Of a stretch of DNA of 57,828 bases, positions 36,509 to 45,894 are shown piece by piece. Under the pieces are notes generated by a model, which was not told the DNA's origin, did not search any database, and saw nothing but the letters and a program-made list of their open reading frames with translations. Made by a program: the position numbers and the translations under genes. Positions within the stretch are counted from its first letter, which is position 1. Every line of letters begins with the position of its first letter. Source of the stretch: an uncultured Paracoccaceae bacterium (lineage in GTDB: Bacteria; Pseudomonadota; Alphaproteobacteria; Rhodobacterales; Rhodobacteraceae); NCBI GenBank assembly GCA_958439195.1, contig OY288162.1, positions 1-57,828 on the forward strand. Direction: 5' to 3'.

Positions 36509-37462
36509 TCAGACACGGGGATTGCCACCCGTCACATCCCGCCAGAACGGGTTTGACCAGGCCCGCTTGCCCGCGGCATCAATCACCGTCACCCGCAACC
36601 ACGGGCTGTTGAGCAACCGCGTCAGCGGCACCTCGACCCGTGTCATCGAATGCCCATGCACCGCCTTGGCCCCGGTGCCCCATCCCTGAACGATGACCGA
36701 CACAGCGGCAGAACATTCCACGACCACATGATCCCCCTCAATCCGCACATCGCGCAATTCCGGGCCTTGGGTGGAATAGAAATCCCCCCGCTTCAATGCG
36801 GCAAGCAACGCCTCCGGCTCATTCGCCTCGGCCTTGACCATCACCCAGCCCCCGAAGTGATCCGGTTCGGAAAAATGCGCGTCGTCGGTGGCGATCATCG
36901 TCAACCTCCTCCCTTCGGTCAGCAACAGGTCCGCGATGGCGAAGCCGTCCGCCCTGTCACAGCCCGTGGCGCAGCCGTGGTTGTAAACCTCAACCGCATG
37001 GGCGGCGGTGATCCCGCGCGCATCGGCCAGCGTAAGACCCGACCATTGCGGATGGGCGATGGCCACAAAAGCCGCCGCCGCAACTGCGCGGGCCGCGATC
37101 TCGGCTGCGGTTTCCTGATCGGCGCGCGGCACGAAATCGGGGCTGTTGGACGGGGCAAAGTCGGGTGGCAGGCCAACCGCCAGCACATGCCACAACTCAC
37201 CGTTCGACATGGCCCCGGAATGCAATTCCGCACCCAGAATGGTGGTAAAGCTGTTGGTCCTGAACGGCACAGTATCCACAATGGGATAATCCCAAAGGCC
37301 CACGAAGTGATCCGTCAGGGCGATGAAATCATAACCCTCTGCCCGGTAACGGCGGCAAACCTCTTCGGGCGACAGGACGCCATCAGACCGGTTTGAATGA
37401 GTATGAAGGTTGCCGCGCCAGAAACGACCGGCAGCGGTAAAGGCGGAAAGTGGTTGGGTCAT
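36509..37462 (-). CDS. PHP-domain metallohydrolase (CehA/McbA-like)
   Basis: A 317-residue protein of the polymerase-and-histidinol-phosphatase fold, start taken as the ATG at 37462 (37471 possible). The metal-ligand motif NLHTHSNRSDG is near the N-terminus, followed by ALTDHF, IAHPQW, VEVYNHGC and the late ATDDAHF. Such proteins hydrolyse phosphoesters or other esters; the substrate is unknown. It is convergent with hutU and divergent from the ArsR-type gene. Confidence 0.78.
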   Translation of the reverse strand: MTQPLSAFTAAGRFWRGNLHTHSNRSDGVLSPEEVCRRYRAEGYDFIALTDHFVGLWDYPIVDTVPFRTNSFTTILGAELHSGAMSNGELWHVLAVGLPPDFAPSNSPDFVPRADQETAAEIAARAVAAAAFVAIAHPQWSGLTLADARGITAAHAVEVYNHGCATGCDRADGFAIADLLLTEGRRLTMIATDDAHFSEPDHFGGWVMVKAEANEPEALLAALKRGDFYSTQGPELRDVRIEGDHVVVECSAAVSVIVQGWGTGAKAVHGHSMTRVEVPLTRLLNSPWLRVTVIDAAGKRAWSNPFWRDVTGGNPRV

Positions 37463-37681
37463 CTGTGCCATCCCGAATGAGTCGGCACCACAGTAGCGCG
37501 CCGCGTCGGTCAAGTGCAGGCCCGACCTGCGCATCGGGTTGGCCCAGTCAGCCCCGCCCACGCGCCGCAGAAATTCCCAAAGTTACCCGGCAATTCGCCT
37601 GTTTTCGGGGCCAACACCCTTTAAAGCCGCATCCACGGCACCCATTTCCCACCCTTGTGGCGGCAGTCTTTGGGCAGATGA

Positions 37682-37697
37682 CACGCAATATCGCGTG
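37682..37697. promoter_or_regulatory. Palindrome upstream of the SqrR/BigR-like gene
   Basis: CACGC-aatatc-GCGTG, a perfect 5-bp inverted repeat with an AT-rich centre, lies 47 bp before the regulator's chosen start codon. It is a candidate operator for autoregulation, but the arms are short. Confidence 0.35.
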
Positions 37698-37744
37698 GCG
37701 GCCAGAAATGTGCTAGGTCACCGGAACAGTGGATGGAGCAGACG

Positions 37745-38107
37745 ATGCAGATGCAGGCACCGCAAGTGGAACTGGACACGGTTGATCCGCAGGACGGCTG
37801 TGTCGAACTTGCGGTCGATGAAATGACTGTTCGCGCCACCGCTGCGGCGGCCTTTCTCAAGGCGTTGTCGCATGAAGGGCGTCTGATGATCCTGTGCCAT
37901 CTTTCATCGGGCGAGAAATCGGTGACAGAACTGGAACGGCTTCTGGAAACACGGCAGGCGGCTGTCAGTCAACAATTGGCGCGCCTGCGGCTTGAGGGGT
38001 TGGTGAACTGCCGCCGCGAAGGCAAGGCCATCTTCTATTCGATCCAGGATCCCAAGGTCAGCCGCACCATCGCATTGGTCTATGACATGTTCTGCCGCGA
38101 GGCGTGA
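37745..38107 (+). CDS. ArsR-family repressor of the SqrR/BigR persulfide-sensor type
   Basis: A 120-residue winged-helix regulator. ATG 37745 follows GGAGC at good spacing; ATG 37733, four codons earlier, is the alternative. The core FLKALSHEGRLMILCHLSSG, then KSVTELERLL and RQAAVSQQLARLRLEGLV, matches the SqrR/BigR/YgaV group. Cysteines fall at MILCHL and at YDMFCREA near the C-terminus, 66 residues apart, the spacing of the two sensing cysteines (41 and 107) I recall for Rhodobacter capsulatus SqrR. A third cysteine (DGCVEL) lies 32 residues before the first, like SqrR Cys9. It probably senses sulfide-derived persulfides. No sulfide oxidation gene is adjacent. Confidence 0.85.
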   Translation: MQMQAPQVELDTVDPQDGCVELAVDEMTVRATAAAAFLKALSHEGRLMILCHLSSGEKSVTELERLLETRQAAVSQQLARLRLEGLVNCRREGKAIFYSIQDPKVSRTIALVYDMFCREA

Positions 38108-38842
38108 TCATCCCCGCCCGACAAAGGGCATGTCGCGGGCCATGATCGTCAGGAACGGAATATTTGCCGACAGGGGTAGCCCGGCCATGTGCAGCACTGC
38201 ACGGGCCACGTCGTCCACGTCCATCACGGGTTCCGCCCGGATCGTGCCATCGGCCTGCGGCACGCCGTTCGGGAAGGCAGCGGCCATTTCTGTCAGCGCA
38301 TTGCCGATGTCGATTTGCCCACAAGCAATGTCGAACGGTCGCCCATCCAGCGCCAGCGTCTTGGTCAACCCGGTCACCGCGTGTTTCGATGTGGTATAGG
38401 GTGCCGACCCCGGCCTTGGCGCATGGGCCGAAATCGACCCGTTGTTGATGATCCGCCCACCCTGCGGCTTTTGCCTGCGCATCAGCCCAAAGGCCGCCCG
38501 CGCGCACAAGAACATCCCGGTGATGTTGACCTGACACAACCGCAGCCAATCCTCGACCGGAATTTCGTCAATCGGGGCCGCCTTGGCCGAAATGCCCGCA
38601 TTGTTGAACAACACGTCCAACCGGCCCCAGTCTTGCGCGATCCGGGCAAAGGCCTGATCCACATCGTCAGGATTGCCGACATCTGCGGGCAGGATCAGCA
38701 TATCCGCCCCATCCGCCGTCTCGTCCAGTGCGGCGCGGCGGCGCCCCATCAGGGCCACGCGCCAGCCTGCAGCATGGAACGCCCGCGCCGTTGCGCGCCC
38801 GATGCCGCTGCCGCCGCCAGTGATCAGGATGGTTTGGGTCAT
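38108..38842 (-). CDS. SDR-family oxidoreductase
   Basis: A 244-residue classical short-chain dehydrogenase with TGGGSGIG, NNAG, the catalytic serine region NNGSISAH and YTTSK. GGAGG precedes two adjacent ATG codons (38845, 38842); the second is chosen for spacing. It overlaps the stop of the glycosyltransferase gene upstream, so it is translated with the glycan genes and might modify a sugar precursor, although nothing in the sequence fixes the substrate. Confidence 0.82.
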   Translation of the reverse strand: MTQTILITGGGSGIGRATARAFHAAGWRVALMGRRRAALDETADGADMLILPADVGNPDDVDQAFARIAQDWGRLDVLFNNAGISAKAAPIDEIPVEDWLRLCQVNITGMFLCARAAFGLMRRQKPQGGRIINNGSISAHAPRPGSAPYTTSKHAVTGLTKTLALDGRPFDIACGQIDIGNALTEMAAAFPNGVPQADGTIRAEPVMDVDDVARAVLHMAGLPLSANIPFLTIMARDMPFVGRG

Positions 38843-40497
38843 CATGCCTCCGTTTCGGCATAGTCGTACTTCAACAGCCACAAAACGCAACGCTCTACCC
38901 GGAGCGGAGAAAAGGCCAGCGCCGCCGACAATTCGGCAGCGGTTGCAACGTGGCGCGCGGCAAGTGCATCAGCCACGCGCAGAATATCATCCGGTGCCTC
39001 GAATATGCGTTTCGTGACCAGATAGTCGCGCAGGCGCAGCATCTCCCTCACGGGTATCTTCGTCATGCCTGTCCACCGGAACCGCCGCCCGTGTTGCAAC
39101 AGTTCTGTCGGGAATGCGCCGAAATAGGCCATCGGCGATGGCGCAACCGGCATCGCCGATGGCACGATCGGTGGATGCCTTGCCGGATCGGCACCGCGCC
39201 GGATGGCATCCAGTTCGGCAAACAAGTCCTGCATTGCCGGGACGACAACGCTCCAGTCAAACAAGGCCCGCGCCCGCGCCTGCCCGGCGGCCCCCATCCG
39301 CGCGCGCAGACCCGCATCCAGCATCAGGTTGCGCACGGCGTCCGACATCTGGCCCACGTCGATCTGAGTGACCGCCGAAAGCTGACTGAGGTATTGGATA
39401 TAGCTATCCGTCCCGCCATGATAGCGCAGGCCGGTCGCTGTCACATGCTCTGGCCTTGGACCGGTGGTTGGAATACGAAAACCGGCGCCGCCATCCACGG
39501 TATCACGGATGCCATCCCAATCTGACGCGACCACAGGCAAGCCCGCCGCCATCGCCTCAACCGGGGCGATGCCAAAACTTTCTTGCAGGTTGTCGATCGG
39601 GAACAGGAACATTTCCGCCGCGGACAGCGCCGCCAATCGCCGCGCCGGGCCGACATGGGGCAGATGATGCAAGGTCACATCCGGCATCACATCCCGCGCC
39701 GTGTCCAGATAGACCCGCTTGGAATAGCCATCTGGGAAATTGCCATACAGGATCAGATGCAGCCTGCGCCCCGCCCCCGCCTGAGCGCGTTGCAGTGAAA
39801 GATAGACCGGCAGCGGATCAAATTTTTCGTGCGGACTAAGCCGGGCCACGATCAGGGCCACGCTGTCAGCCTCGGCAATACCCAGTTCGGCCCGCAGGGC
39901 GATACCGGCACCGCGATCTGGCCGGAACGCATCACAATCCACCCCAAGGGGGATGATGGGCAGTTGCGGGCGTGGCGGTGGCTTGGCCCCGAAACGCTGT
40001 TCCAGAAAAGCGTCAATCAGATCCATTTGCAGGCTGACCGCCGATTTCACGGCGCGCGATGTGCAGATGACGGCGTCCCATTCCATCTGCGGGGCCGTTC
40101 GCAAATGCCACGCCCCTTCCATCACGGCCTTGGTGGAAATGGTGTGGGTAATGCCGCATATCGAATAGGCCGACGCCCCCCAAACGCTGCGTCGCCACGC
40201 TTCGGTTGCGAAGTTCGGCCCAGAGAAGAACAGGGTGCCAACCGGCGCGATGGCCTTGGCATTTTCCAGACGCTCGACCCGTATCACGTGATCTGGATGA
40301 AGCGTCTGCACAAGTTCGCGGAACACCCGCGCGTCGCTTGGCCCATGTGTCAGGGCCAGCCATTCCGACACGTCGGCATGTTGAAACCAACCGCGCAGAA
40401 AGCTGTCTCCGGCCATTCGGCGACCGTTCACGCCTCTGTCTGGATCAAACCCATCTGGCGCGAACCAGATCGCAGCATTGCGCTGCACAGCGGGCAT
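38842..40497 (-). CDS. Glycosyltransferase family 4 (GT-B) with C-terminal extension
   Basis: A 551-residue protein. The start at 40497 lies inside the stop codon of the preceding gene (TGATG) and follows AAAGGG; a longer version from 40554 would overlap that gene. The GT-B donor domain carries IIPLGVDCDAFRPD, VARLSPHEKFDPL and the GT4 acceptor-phosphate motif ESFGIAPVEAMAAGLPVV. After about residue 420 there is an extra region of about 130 residues with a winged-helix-like tail that I do not recognise. Confidence 0.82.
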   Translation of the reverse strand: MPAVQRNAAIWFAPDGFDPDRGVNGRRMAGDSFLRGWFQHADVSEWLALTHGPSDARVFRELVQTLHPDHVIRVERLENAKAIAPVGTLFFSGPNFATEAWRRSVWGASAYSICGITHTISTKAVMEGAWHLRTAPQMEWDAVICTSRAVKSAVSLQMDLIDAFLEQRFGAKPPPRPQLPIIPLGVDCDAFRPDRGAGIALRAELGIAEADSVALIVARLSPHEKFDPLPVYLSLQRAQAGAGRRLHLILYGNFPDGYSKRVYLDTARDVMPDVTLHHLPHVGPARRLAALSAAEMFLFPIDNLQESFGIAPVEAMAAGLPVVASDWDGIRDTVDGGAGFRIPTTGPRPEHVTATGLRYHGGTDSYIQYLSQLSAVTQIDVGQMSDAVRNLMLDAGLRARMGAAGQARARALFDWSVVVPAMQDLFAELDAIRRGADPARHPPIVPSAMPVAPSPMAYFGAFPTELLQHGRRFRWTGMTKIPVREMLRLRDYLVTKRIFEAPDDILRVADALAARHVATAAELSAALAFSPLRVERCVLWLLKYDYAETEA

Positions 40498-41297
40498 CAC
40501 ACGGCCCTTTGTCGCATCCACAGCCAAGGTGTAGGTGTCGACCGCCACTCCCACAGCAACAACAACCTGTCCAGATCGCCCAACCCGGCGGCCCAGTCCG
40601 GCAGGCCACTATCATCCAGCCGCCGTTCGATGCGGGTGATGAAATGGGTGGGTTCAAAGCGGCTGCACAGCAGGTCAACCCTGCCCGCCTTCATGCCTTC
40701 ATGCACCTCGACCAGGATATCAGCCTGCCGCAACGCGGGCGCGGCCACGGGGTCCAGCAAGTGTTCCTCTGCCCCCTCGGTATCACAGATGATCACCGTT
40801 CGACCCTGGATCATGCCGTCGAAATCGGCATGCCCGACGGCCCCACCGATTTCCATCCGGTCGGCAACCCCGTTCGCGGCGGCGATATGCGCGCAGGCAG
40901 CGTGGGCCTTCTTGTCCGTATCGCGCGCAAAAATCCGCGCCTTTGGCATCCGCATGGCAAGGCCCACGGCGTAATATCCTTCGGCCGCGCCGATATCGAT
41001 CACGGTCTGATAGCCGCCTACCACAATCTCTTCGATGATCGGGGCAAGGCTGGCCTCGTAGCATCCGATCAGGCGCGGATTGCGCGACCCTTCGGACGAC
41101 CGTGTGGCATAGACCATACCCTTGAACGGCCCTGACAAGACCCGGTCCCCCGACCGTTCGACCAGCGCATTTTCCAGCACATTCGCACGCCACTTTGCCA
41201 GATGCCGCAACGCCATGTTCAAACGCTGTGCCGTCGGCTCTGCGGCCATCTGTTCGGATACCCGCTTTTGCACAGACTTGTTCAACTGAGATGGCAT
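40497..41297 (-). CDS. FkbM-like SAM-dependent methyltransferase
   Basis: A 266-residue protein with a class I methyltransferase fold. Motif I is VIDIGAAEGYYA at residues 99-110 and a second acidic motif IICDTEGAE follows, resembling FkbM-type O-methyltransferases that modify sugars. The N-terminal 95 residues are helical and unrecognised. It is first in the minus-strand unit with the GT4 and SDR genes, divergent from the glycosyltransferase/methyltransferase fusion. Confidence 0.75.
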   Translation of the reverse strand: MPSQLNKSVQKRVSEQMAAEPTAQRLNMALRHLAKWRANVLENALVERSGDRVLSGPFKGMVYATRSSEGSRNPRLIGCYEASLAPIIEEIVVGGYQTVIDIGAAEGYYAVGLAMRMPKARIFARDTDKKAHAACAHIAAANGVADRMEIGGAVGHADFDGMIQGRTVIICDTEGAEEHLLDPVAAPALRQADILVEVHEGMKAGRVDLLCSRFEPTHFITRIERRLDDSGLPDWAAGLGDLDRLLLLWEWRSTPTPWLWMRQRAV

Positions 41298-41441
41298 CCA
41301 AAACCCCCGACATTCGTTACGATGGCCATGCTAGGCCGCCACGCCGGACCGGTCCAGCCTGTCCGACACCCGCGCAGGATGCTTGACGCCGCCTGCGGCA
41401 ACAGGGCATCACGGGGCAGTGCAACGGTGCAAGGGTCGAAC

Positions 41442-43316
41442 ATGAAGGCGGAACGCAAGGCCAAAAAGCCGCGCGGGGCATCCGACCAGTGGGGAACTGT
41501 CCCCTTCGGCCTGCAACGCCATATAAGCCCCCACGGGCAGGTCACCGCCGTTTCGATGATGAAGGATGAAGGCCCCTTCGTGATCGAATGGATCGCCCAT
41601 CACCTTGCCATCGGGTTCACCGACCTTGTGGTTTATACCAATGATTGTTCCGACGGCACGGATGACATGCTTATCCGGCTTGAAGAGCTGGGTCTTGCCC
41701 ATCATCGCCGCAATGTCATTCCCGAAGGCCTGCGCCCACAGCCCAGCGCCCTGAACCACGCCCAAGAAGAACCGGTTGTCTGCAAATCAGATTGGGTGAT
41801 GGTCTTTGATGCCGACGAATTCCTGTCTATCCGTTATGGCAATGGCACGTTGGACGACCTGATTTCCGCCACCAAGGCACAGGGTGCGAATGGCATCGTT
41901 GTGACGTGGCGCATCTTTGGATCAGGGGGCGTGGTGGATTGGTCACGCGCACCTGTGACAGAGCAATATCTGCATGCCGCGCCGCCGATGTGGAACAAGG
42001 GATGGGGCGTCAAGACGCTGTTCAAATTCGACCCCGACTATTGGAAACTGGGCATTCACCGCCCAAAGATGAAGAACCGCCATATCGACACGCCCTTCCC
42101 CGACACAGTCAAGTGGTTGACCGGGTCCGGGAAAGAGATGGAGGATTACTTCAAGTTTCGGGGCTGGCGGTCGATCACCCGGACCGTTGGCTATGACTGG
42201 GTTCAATTGAACCATTACGCCGTGAAATCGGTGGACAGCTATGCCATCCGCAAGATGCGCGGGAACGTGAACAACAAGAAGGACAAATACAATTCCGACT
42301 ATTGGTCACTGCAAGACCGCAACGAGGTGCGCGATGACACGATGCTGCGCTACTCTGATCGGCGGAATGCGATCATGGCACAATTGCTGGAAGATCCGGT
42401 TCTGAACCATCTCCACCTTGCTGCCATCGACCGGGCCGAGGCCCGTCTGGCCGAATTGAAGCAGACCGACGCCTATCACGAACTGGTGGCTGATCTGGCC
42501 AAGGCGTCAGCGGTTCCCATCACCCAGATCACCGCGAAACCACCGCAGGCGCGCGATAAGGAAAAGATCGCGGCGTTGATGTCGGATGTGGAAAAGCGCC
42601 GCAATGCAAAGGCGAAGGAAGACCGCAAATCCGCCTCACAGGAAGCAAAGCCTGTTGTCACGCCGATGGGCAGCTATGTTTCAGGTCCGATTGACATCAC
42701 GGCCAAGATTTCCGTCGAGTGGCAGTTGAACCATACGGTTGACGTGCCGCTTGATCCCCGTGTGTTCACGCCCCCTGCGCTTGCGGTGATCGCCACGGGC
42801 AAATTCGAGCGCGGCATCGCACGACGGATGCCCTTTGTCCTGCCCGAAGGGGCGGTTGTTCTGGATCTTGGCGCTGGTTGCGGTTTTCTTTCCGCGCATC
42901 TGGCGCGCGTCCGCCCCGATCTGACACTTCTGATGCAAGAAGATGACCCTGCCTTGCGCGAAGTGCTGATCCAGCTTTGCAGGCACAACGCGCGGGATTT
43001 TTCTGATCGGTTCCGCCTTATTGATGAACCGATCGGCAAAGACCCGGCAACGGCGGCCACCGCGATGGTAGGTGCGCGGCAACCCACCGCAGTGATCTGC
43101 GCCCACCCCGCCCTTTCCCCTGCGGTTCTGGCAGACATGCTGCCGACCCTGGACCCACGTCCCGCGCAGTTTTTTCTGACCGGGCGCTGGATGGAAAGAT
43201 GGCATGCCGACCTTCCACAGGTAGAGGCTACCCTGCAATCTGCTGGCTGGCACGGCCCGCAATTCGGGTTTGATCCGGTTTTGACCCGGGGCTACGCCCG
43301 TCAATCCCCGAAATAG
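41442..43316 (+). CDS. Fusion: GT-A glycosyltransferase + Rossmann methyltransferase-like domain
   Basis: A 624-residue protein from ATG 41442, behind AAGGG. Residues about 30-340 form a GT-A domain homologous to the protein at 2221-3246 (MKDEGPFVIEWIAHH, NDCSDGTDD, DADEF at 123-127). Residues 385-430 are a charged linker (EKIAALMSDVEKRRNAKAKE). Residues about 463-624 form a Rossmann domain with the SAM motif VVLDLGAGCGF at 472-482 and an acidic pair QEDD after strand 2. It may add a sugar and methylate it or the acceptor. Its 3' end overlaps the convergent GSCFA gene by 16 bp. Confidence 0.78.
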   Translation: MKAERKAKKPRGASDQWGTVPFGLQRHISPHGQVTAVSMMKDEGPFVIEWIAHHLAIGFTDLVVYTNDCSDGTDDMLIRLEELGLAHHRRNVIPEGLRPQPSALNHAQEEPVVCKSDWVMVFDADEFLSIRYGNGTLDDLISATKAQGANGIVVTWRIFGSGGVVDWSRAPVTEQYLHAAPPMWNKGWGVKTLFKFDPDYWKLGIHRPKMKNRHIDTPFPDTVKWLTGSGKEMEDYFKFRGWRSITRTVGYDWVQLNHYAVKSVDSYAIRKMRGNVNNKKDKYNSDYWSLQDRNEVRDDTMLRYSDRRNAIMAQLLEDPVLNHLHLAAIDRAEARLAELKQTDAYHELVADLAKASAVPITQITAKPPQARDKEKIAALMSDVEKRRNAKAKEDRKSASQEAKPVVTPMGSYVSGPIDITAKISVEWQLNHTVDVPLDPRVFTPPALAVIATGKFERGIARRMPFVLPEGAVVLDLGAGCGFLSAHLARVRPDLTLLMQEDDPALREVLIQLCRHNARDFSDRFRLIDEPIGKDPATAATAMVGARQPTAVICAHPALSPAVLADMLPTLDPRPAQFFLTGRWMERWHADLPQVEATLQSAGWHGPQFGFDPVLTRGYARQSPK

Positions 43317-44230
43317 GCAGAGACGAATGCCTTTGTCACGGCTTGCACGATAGGCCGCTTCACATGCCGACCATCGCTTTCAAATGCCTCAACGCCCCCG
43401 GCGATCACGGCGTCATAACTGGGGAAATAGGTCACGTTCGGGCGCTCGGCACAGATTTCGCCCAGAACGGCGCGCAGCGTTGATTTCGACTGAGTATTGG
43501 CAACAAAGATGTCCTCACCCGAAAACGTGCGTTTGAGCGGCACCGGCGAAACCGTCACAAAAATCCGGCACCCAGGTTTGGCTTCCTCGATCAGATCGAC
43601 AAGTCGGGAAATCACCCTGTGGTTTTCCGCAAACCCGGCACGATAATAATCGGTCTGTTCCGCCCCGCCACCGTTTCCGTAACCCGGCTTTTGGTTGGCC
43701 GCCTTGCCGGAACGGCGGTTGATGAACACCTCTGTCATCCCGAAGGTGAAGATGAAATGATCGGTCGCGGCAAAGGCCCGCTTCAGCGCGCTGTCGATCG
43801 ACGCTGAAACGGCGGACAGAACCTGTGGCGATTTTGCAATCACCAGGCGGCGATACGGGCATTGCCAACCGCCCTCAACCTGCCACCAGTCATCCGGTTC
43901 GGGCGTCCACAGGCCAAGGATACGCTCCACCTCCTGAAGCACGCTGAACGCATTGTACGTGTTCATGTGAACGCGATCGGGCAGTCCATCCACCGATGCC
44001 ATCTGCGGATCGAATTCCACCTGTCGATAGTCAGGTCCAACCCGATCCGCGCCGATTTCTTCGGAAAGCGCATACCGGATTTCTTCGGCAAAACACGACC
44101 CCATGACAAAGAACTGATCTTGCCGCGATACGACCGGCTGCTGTGTCATAGTGACCGCGCGATCCGTCAGGAAACGGCGCCAGGCGGGGTTGGTCTTGCG
44201 CGCGATCTTGACTGTCATTTGAACATCCAT
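43301..44230 (-). CDS. GSCFA-domain protein
   Basis: About 309 residues from ATG 44230 (ATG 44218 also possible; neither has a strong ribosome-binding site). The defining motif GSCFAEEI is at residues 44-51, with later NTYNAFSVLQEVERI, FTFGMTEVF and TVSPVPLKRTF. GSCFA proteins are related to SGNH/GDSL esterases and often accompany polysaccharide genes, so an acyl- or acetyl-ester activity on a glycan is likely. It lies on the opposite strand from its flanking glycosyltransferase genes. Confidence 0.82.
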   Translation of the reverse strand: MDVQMTVKIARKTNPAWRRFLTDRAVTMTQQPVVSRQDQFFVMGSCFAEEIRYALSEEIGADRVGPDYRQVEFDPQMASVDGLPDRVHMNTYNAFSVLQEVERILGLWTPEPDDWWQVEGGWQCPYRRLVIAKSPQVLSAVSASIDSALKRAFAATDHFIFTFGMTEVFINRRSGKAANQKPGYGNGGGAEQTDYYRAGFAENHRVISRLVDLIEEAKPGCRIFVTVSPVPLKRTFSGEDIFVANTQSKSTLRAVLGEICAERPNVTYFPSYDAVIAGGVEAFESDGRHVKRPIVQAVTKAFVSAYFGD

Positions 44231-44347
44231 GCCGACAAAACACACCAGGACACAGGTCTACGTCCTGCGGTCACGAAATGTCTAGGCATCCTCTGTCGGG
44301 TAACCTAAAAACCCGGTCATGCTTCAGTTTATTGGTGGTTCCCTGAA

Positions 44348-45163
44348 ATGTCCCAACCTGTCCGCCGTCCCGTCGCATCCCTCTGGATTGGCGAAAAACT
44401 TCATTATCTAAATCAGTTATGTCTTCTGTCCCATGTCCGAAACGGGCATCCGACGATCCTTTACTGCACCCATGACGTGTCGAACGTCCCCGACGGGGTC
44501 GAGGTGCGCAAGGCGACCGACATCATGAAGATCGACATGGAGATCGTTTCACAGACATCGGAATCCTTTCTGTCCAATGTGTTCCGATACAAGATGATCC
44601 AGGCCATCGATGCAGTCTGGATCGACTGCGACGCCTATTGCCACAAACCCTTTCCCGATGAGATGCAGAACATCTTTGCCGGTCACGGATTTCGCGGGGC
44701 GCTGAATTGTGGTGTCGTCTACATCCCACCAAAAGGCGAGTTGATCGCGCAGCTTCTTGATTACTACGAAAACCTGCCAGAGGCCCCGGCCTGGTTCAAC
44801 AAGCAGCAGCGCAAAAAGCTGGAAAAACAGGATCGCAACCTGCCGCAGGCGGTTCGCATCTATAATGCAGAACGCACCGCATTTGGGCCGCAGGCGTTTA
44901 CATGGTTTGCACAACAGACCGGCGATTTTGAAAAGGCGCTGACGCCGGATTACCTGTATCCGGTGCCGTTTCAGTTGAATGATGTGTTCTATGATCCCTA
45001 CGGCCGGGTCGAAGGGCATTTCACCGACAACACCCTATCCGTCCACCTTTACACTAACGGCACAAAGCCCTGGTGGCGCCGCAATCCACCCTTGGCCAAT
45101 TCCTATGCCGCCCGCATGTGCGCCATCGAAGGTGTCGATCCGTCAGCGGCGTTGGAGGAATGA
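44348..45163 (+). CDS. GT32-like glycosyltransferase
   Basis: A 271-residue protein. The SLWIGEKLHYLNQLCLLSHV start and the DxD motif in AVWIDCDAYCHKP (residues 89-101) are typical of the GT32/capsular polysaccharide synthesis family that transfers hexoses with retention. LNCGVVYIPP and a C-terminal HLYTNG segment agree. It is followed after three bases by an FkbM methyltransferase gene, so the two are probably one unit. Confidence 0.75.
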   Translation: MSQPVRRPVASLWIGEKLHYLNQLCLLSHVRNGHPTILYCTHDVSNVPDGVEVRKATDIMKIDMEIVSQTSESFLSNVFRYKMIQAIDAVWIDCDAYCHKPFPDEMQNIFAGHGFRGALNCGVVYIPPKGELIAQLLDYYENLPEAPAWFNKQQRKKLEKQDRNLPQAVRIYNAERTAFGPQAFTWFAQQTGDFEKALTPDYLYPVPFQLNDVFYDPYGRVEGHFTDNTLSVHLYTNGTKPWWRRNPPLANSYAARMCAIEGVDPSAALEE

Positions 45164-45166
45164 CCG

Positions 45167-45889
45167 ATGGATCGCACTGACACACAGCCCCCCCCGGCCG
45201 AAACGGACGTCGAGGCGCCGATCAAATCGGCGGCAGAAAAGCGGGCCGAGATATTGATCCGACGGCAAAAACGGTTGCTGCGGGTTGCGCATGCCAAAGG
45301 CTTCCTGTCCGGGGTTGCCGCAATGCTGCGGCCCGGTGATCTGGCGGTTGATTGTGGTGCCAACGTCGGCGATGTGACGGCGGTTCTGGCAAAGACCGGG
45401 GCCACCGTCATTGGGTTTGAACCCGACCCTTGGACCTTTGCGAAACTGTCGGAACGGTTTGCAGATACGTCCAATGTAACGCTGATCAATGCCGCCGTGG
45501 GTGTCGGCAGCGGCACCGTCCGCCTGATGCGCGCATCGAATTTTGATGCCAATCCGACAGGCGCATCCGTAAAAAGCACCATTCTGGGTGGTGGGCGGCA
45601 GATTGATGCCGCCAGCGGCGTTGACGTGCCGCTGGTTGATTTTCCGGGGTTCCTGGCGGATCAACTGGCCACCCGGCCCGAAATTGCCTTCATCAAGATG
45701 GACATCGAAGGTGCAGAGCTGGACATCCTGGAACGGATGGACGGTGACGGCGTGTTCGACAGGGTTCGCGTCCTGGTGGCCGAAACGCATGAACGCAAGT
45801 TTCGTGATTTGCGCCCGCGGTATCGCAACCTGCGTGAAACTTTCGCAGCAAAATACGATCCGAACCGGGTCAGTCTTGATTGGATCTGA
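45167..45889 (+). CDS. FkbM-family methyltransferase
   Basis: A 240-residue class I methyltransferase. Motif I is LAVDCGANVGDVTA at residues 59-72, the acidic end of strand 2 is VIGFEPDPW, and the FkbM-specific FIKMDIEGAELDIL follows. It likely O-methylates a sugar made by the neighbouring transferases. Start ATG 45167 is three bases after the GT32-like stop. It is convergent with the next gene. Confidence 0.85.
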   Translation: MDRTDTQPPPAETDVEAPIKSAAEKRAEILIRRQKRLLRVAHAKGFLSGVAAMLRPGDLAVDCGANVGDVTAVLAKTGATVIGFEPDPWTFAKLSERFADTSNVTLINAAVGVGSGTVRLMRASNFDANPTGASVKSTILGGGRQIDAASGVDVPLVDFPGFLADQLATRPEIAFIKMDIEGAELDILERMDGDGVFDRVRVLVAETHERKFRDLRPRYRNLRETFAAKYDPNRVSLDWI

Positions 45890-45894
45890 CGCGG

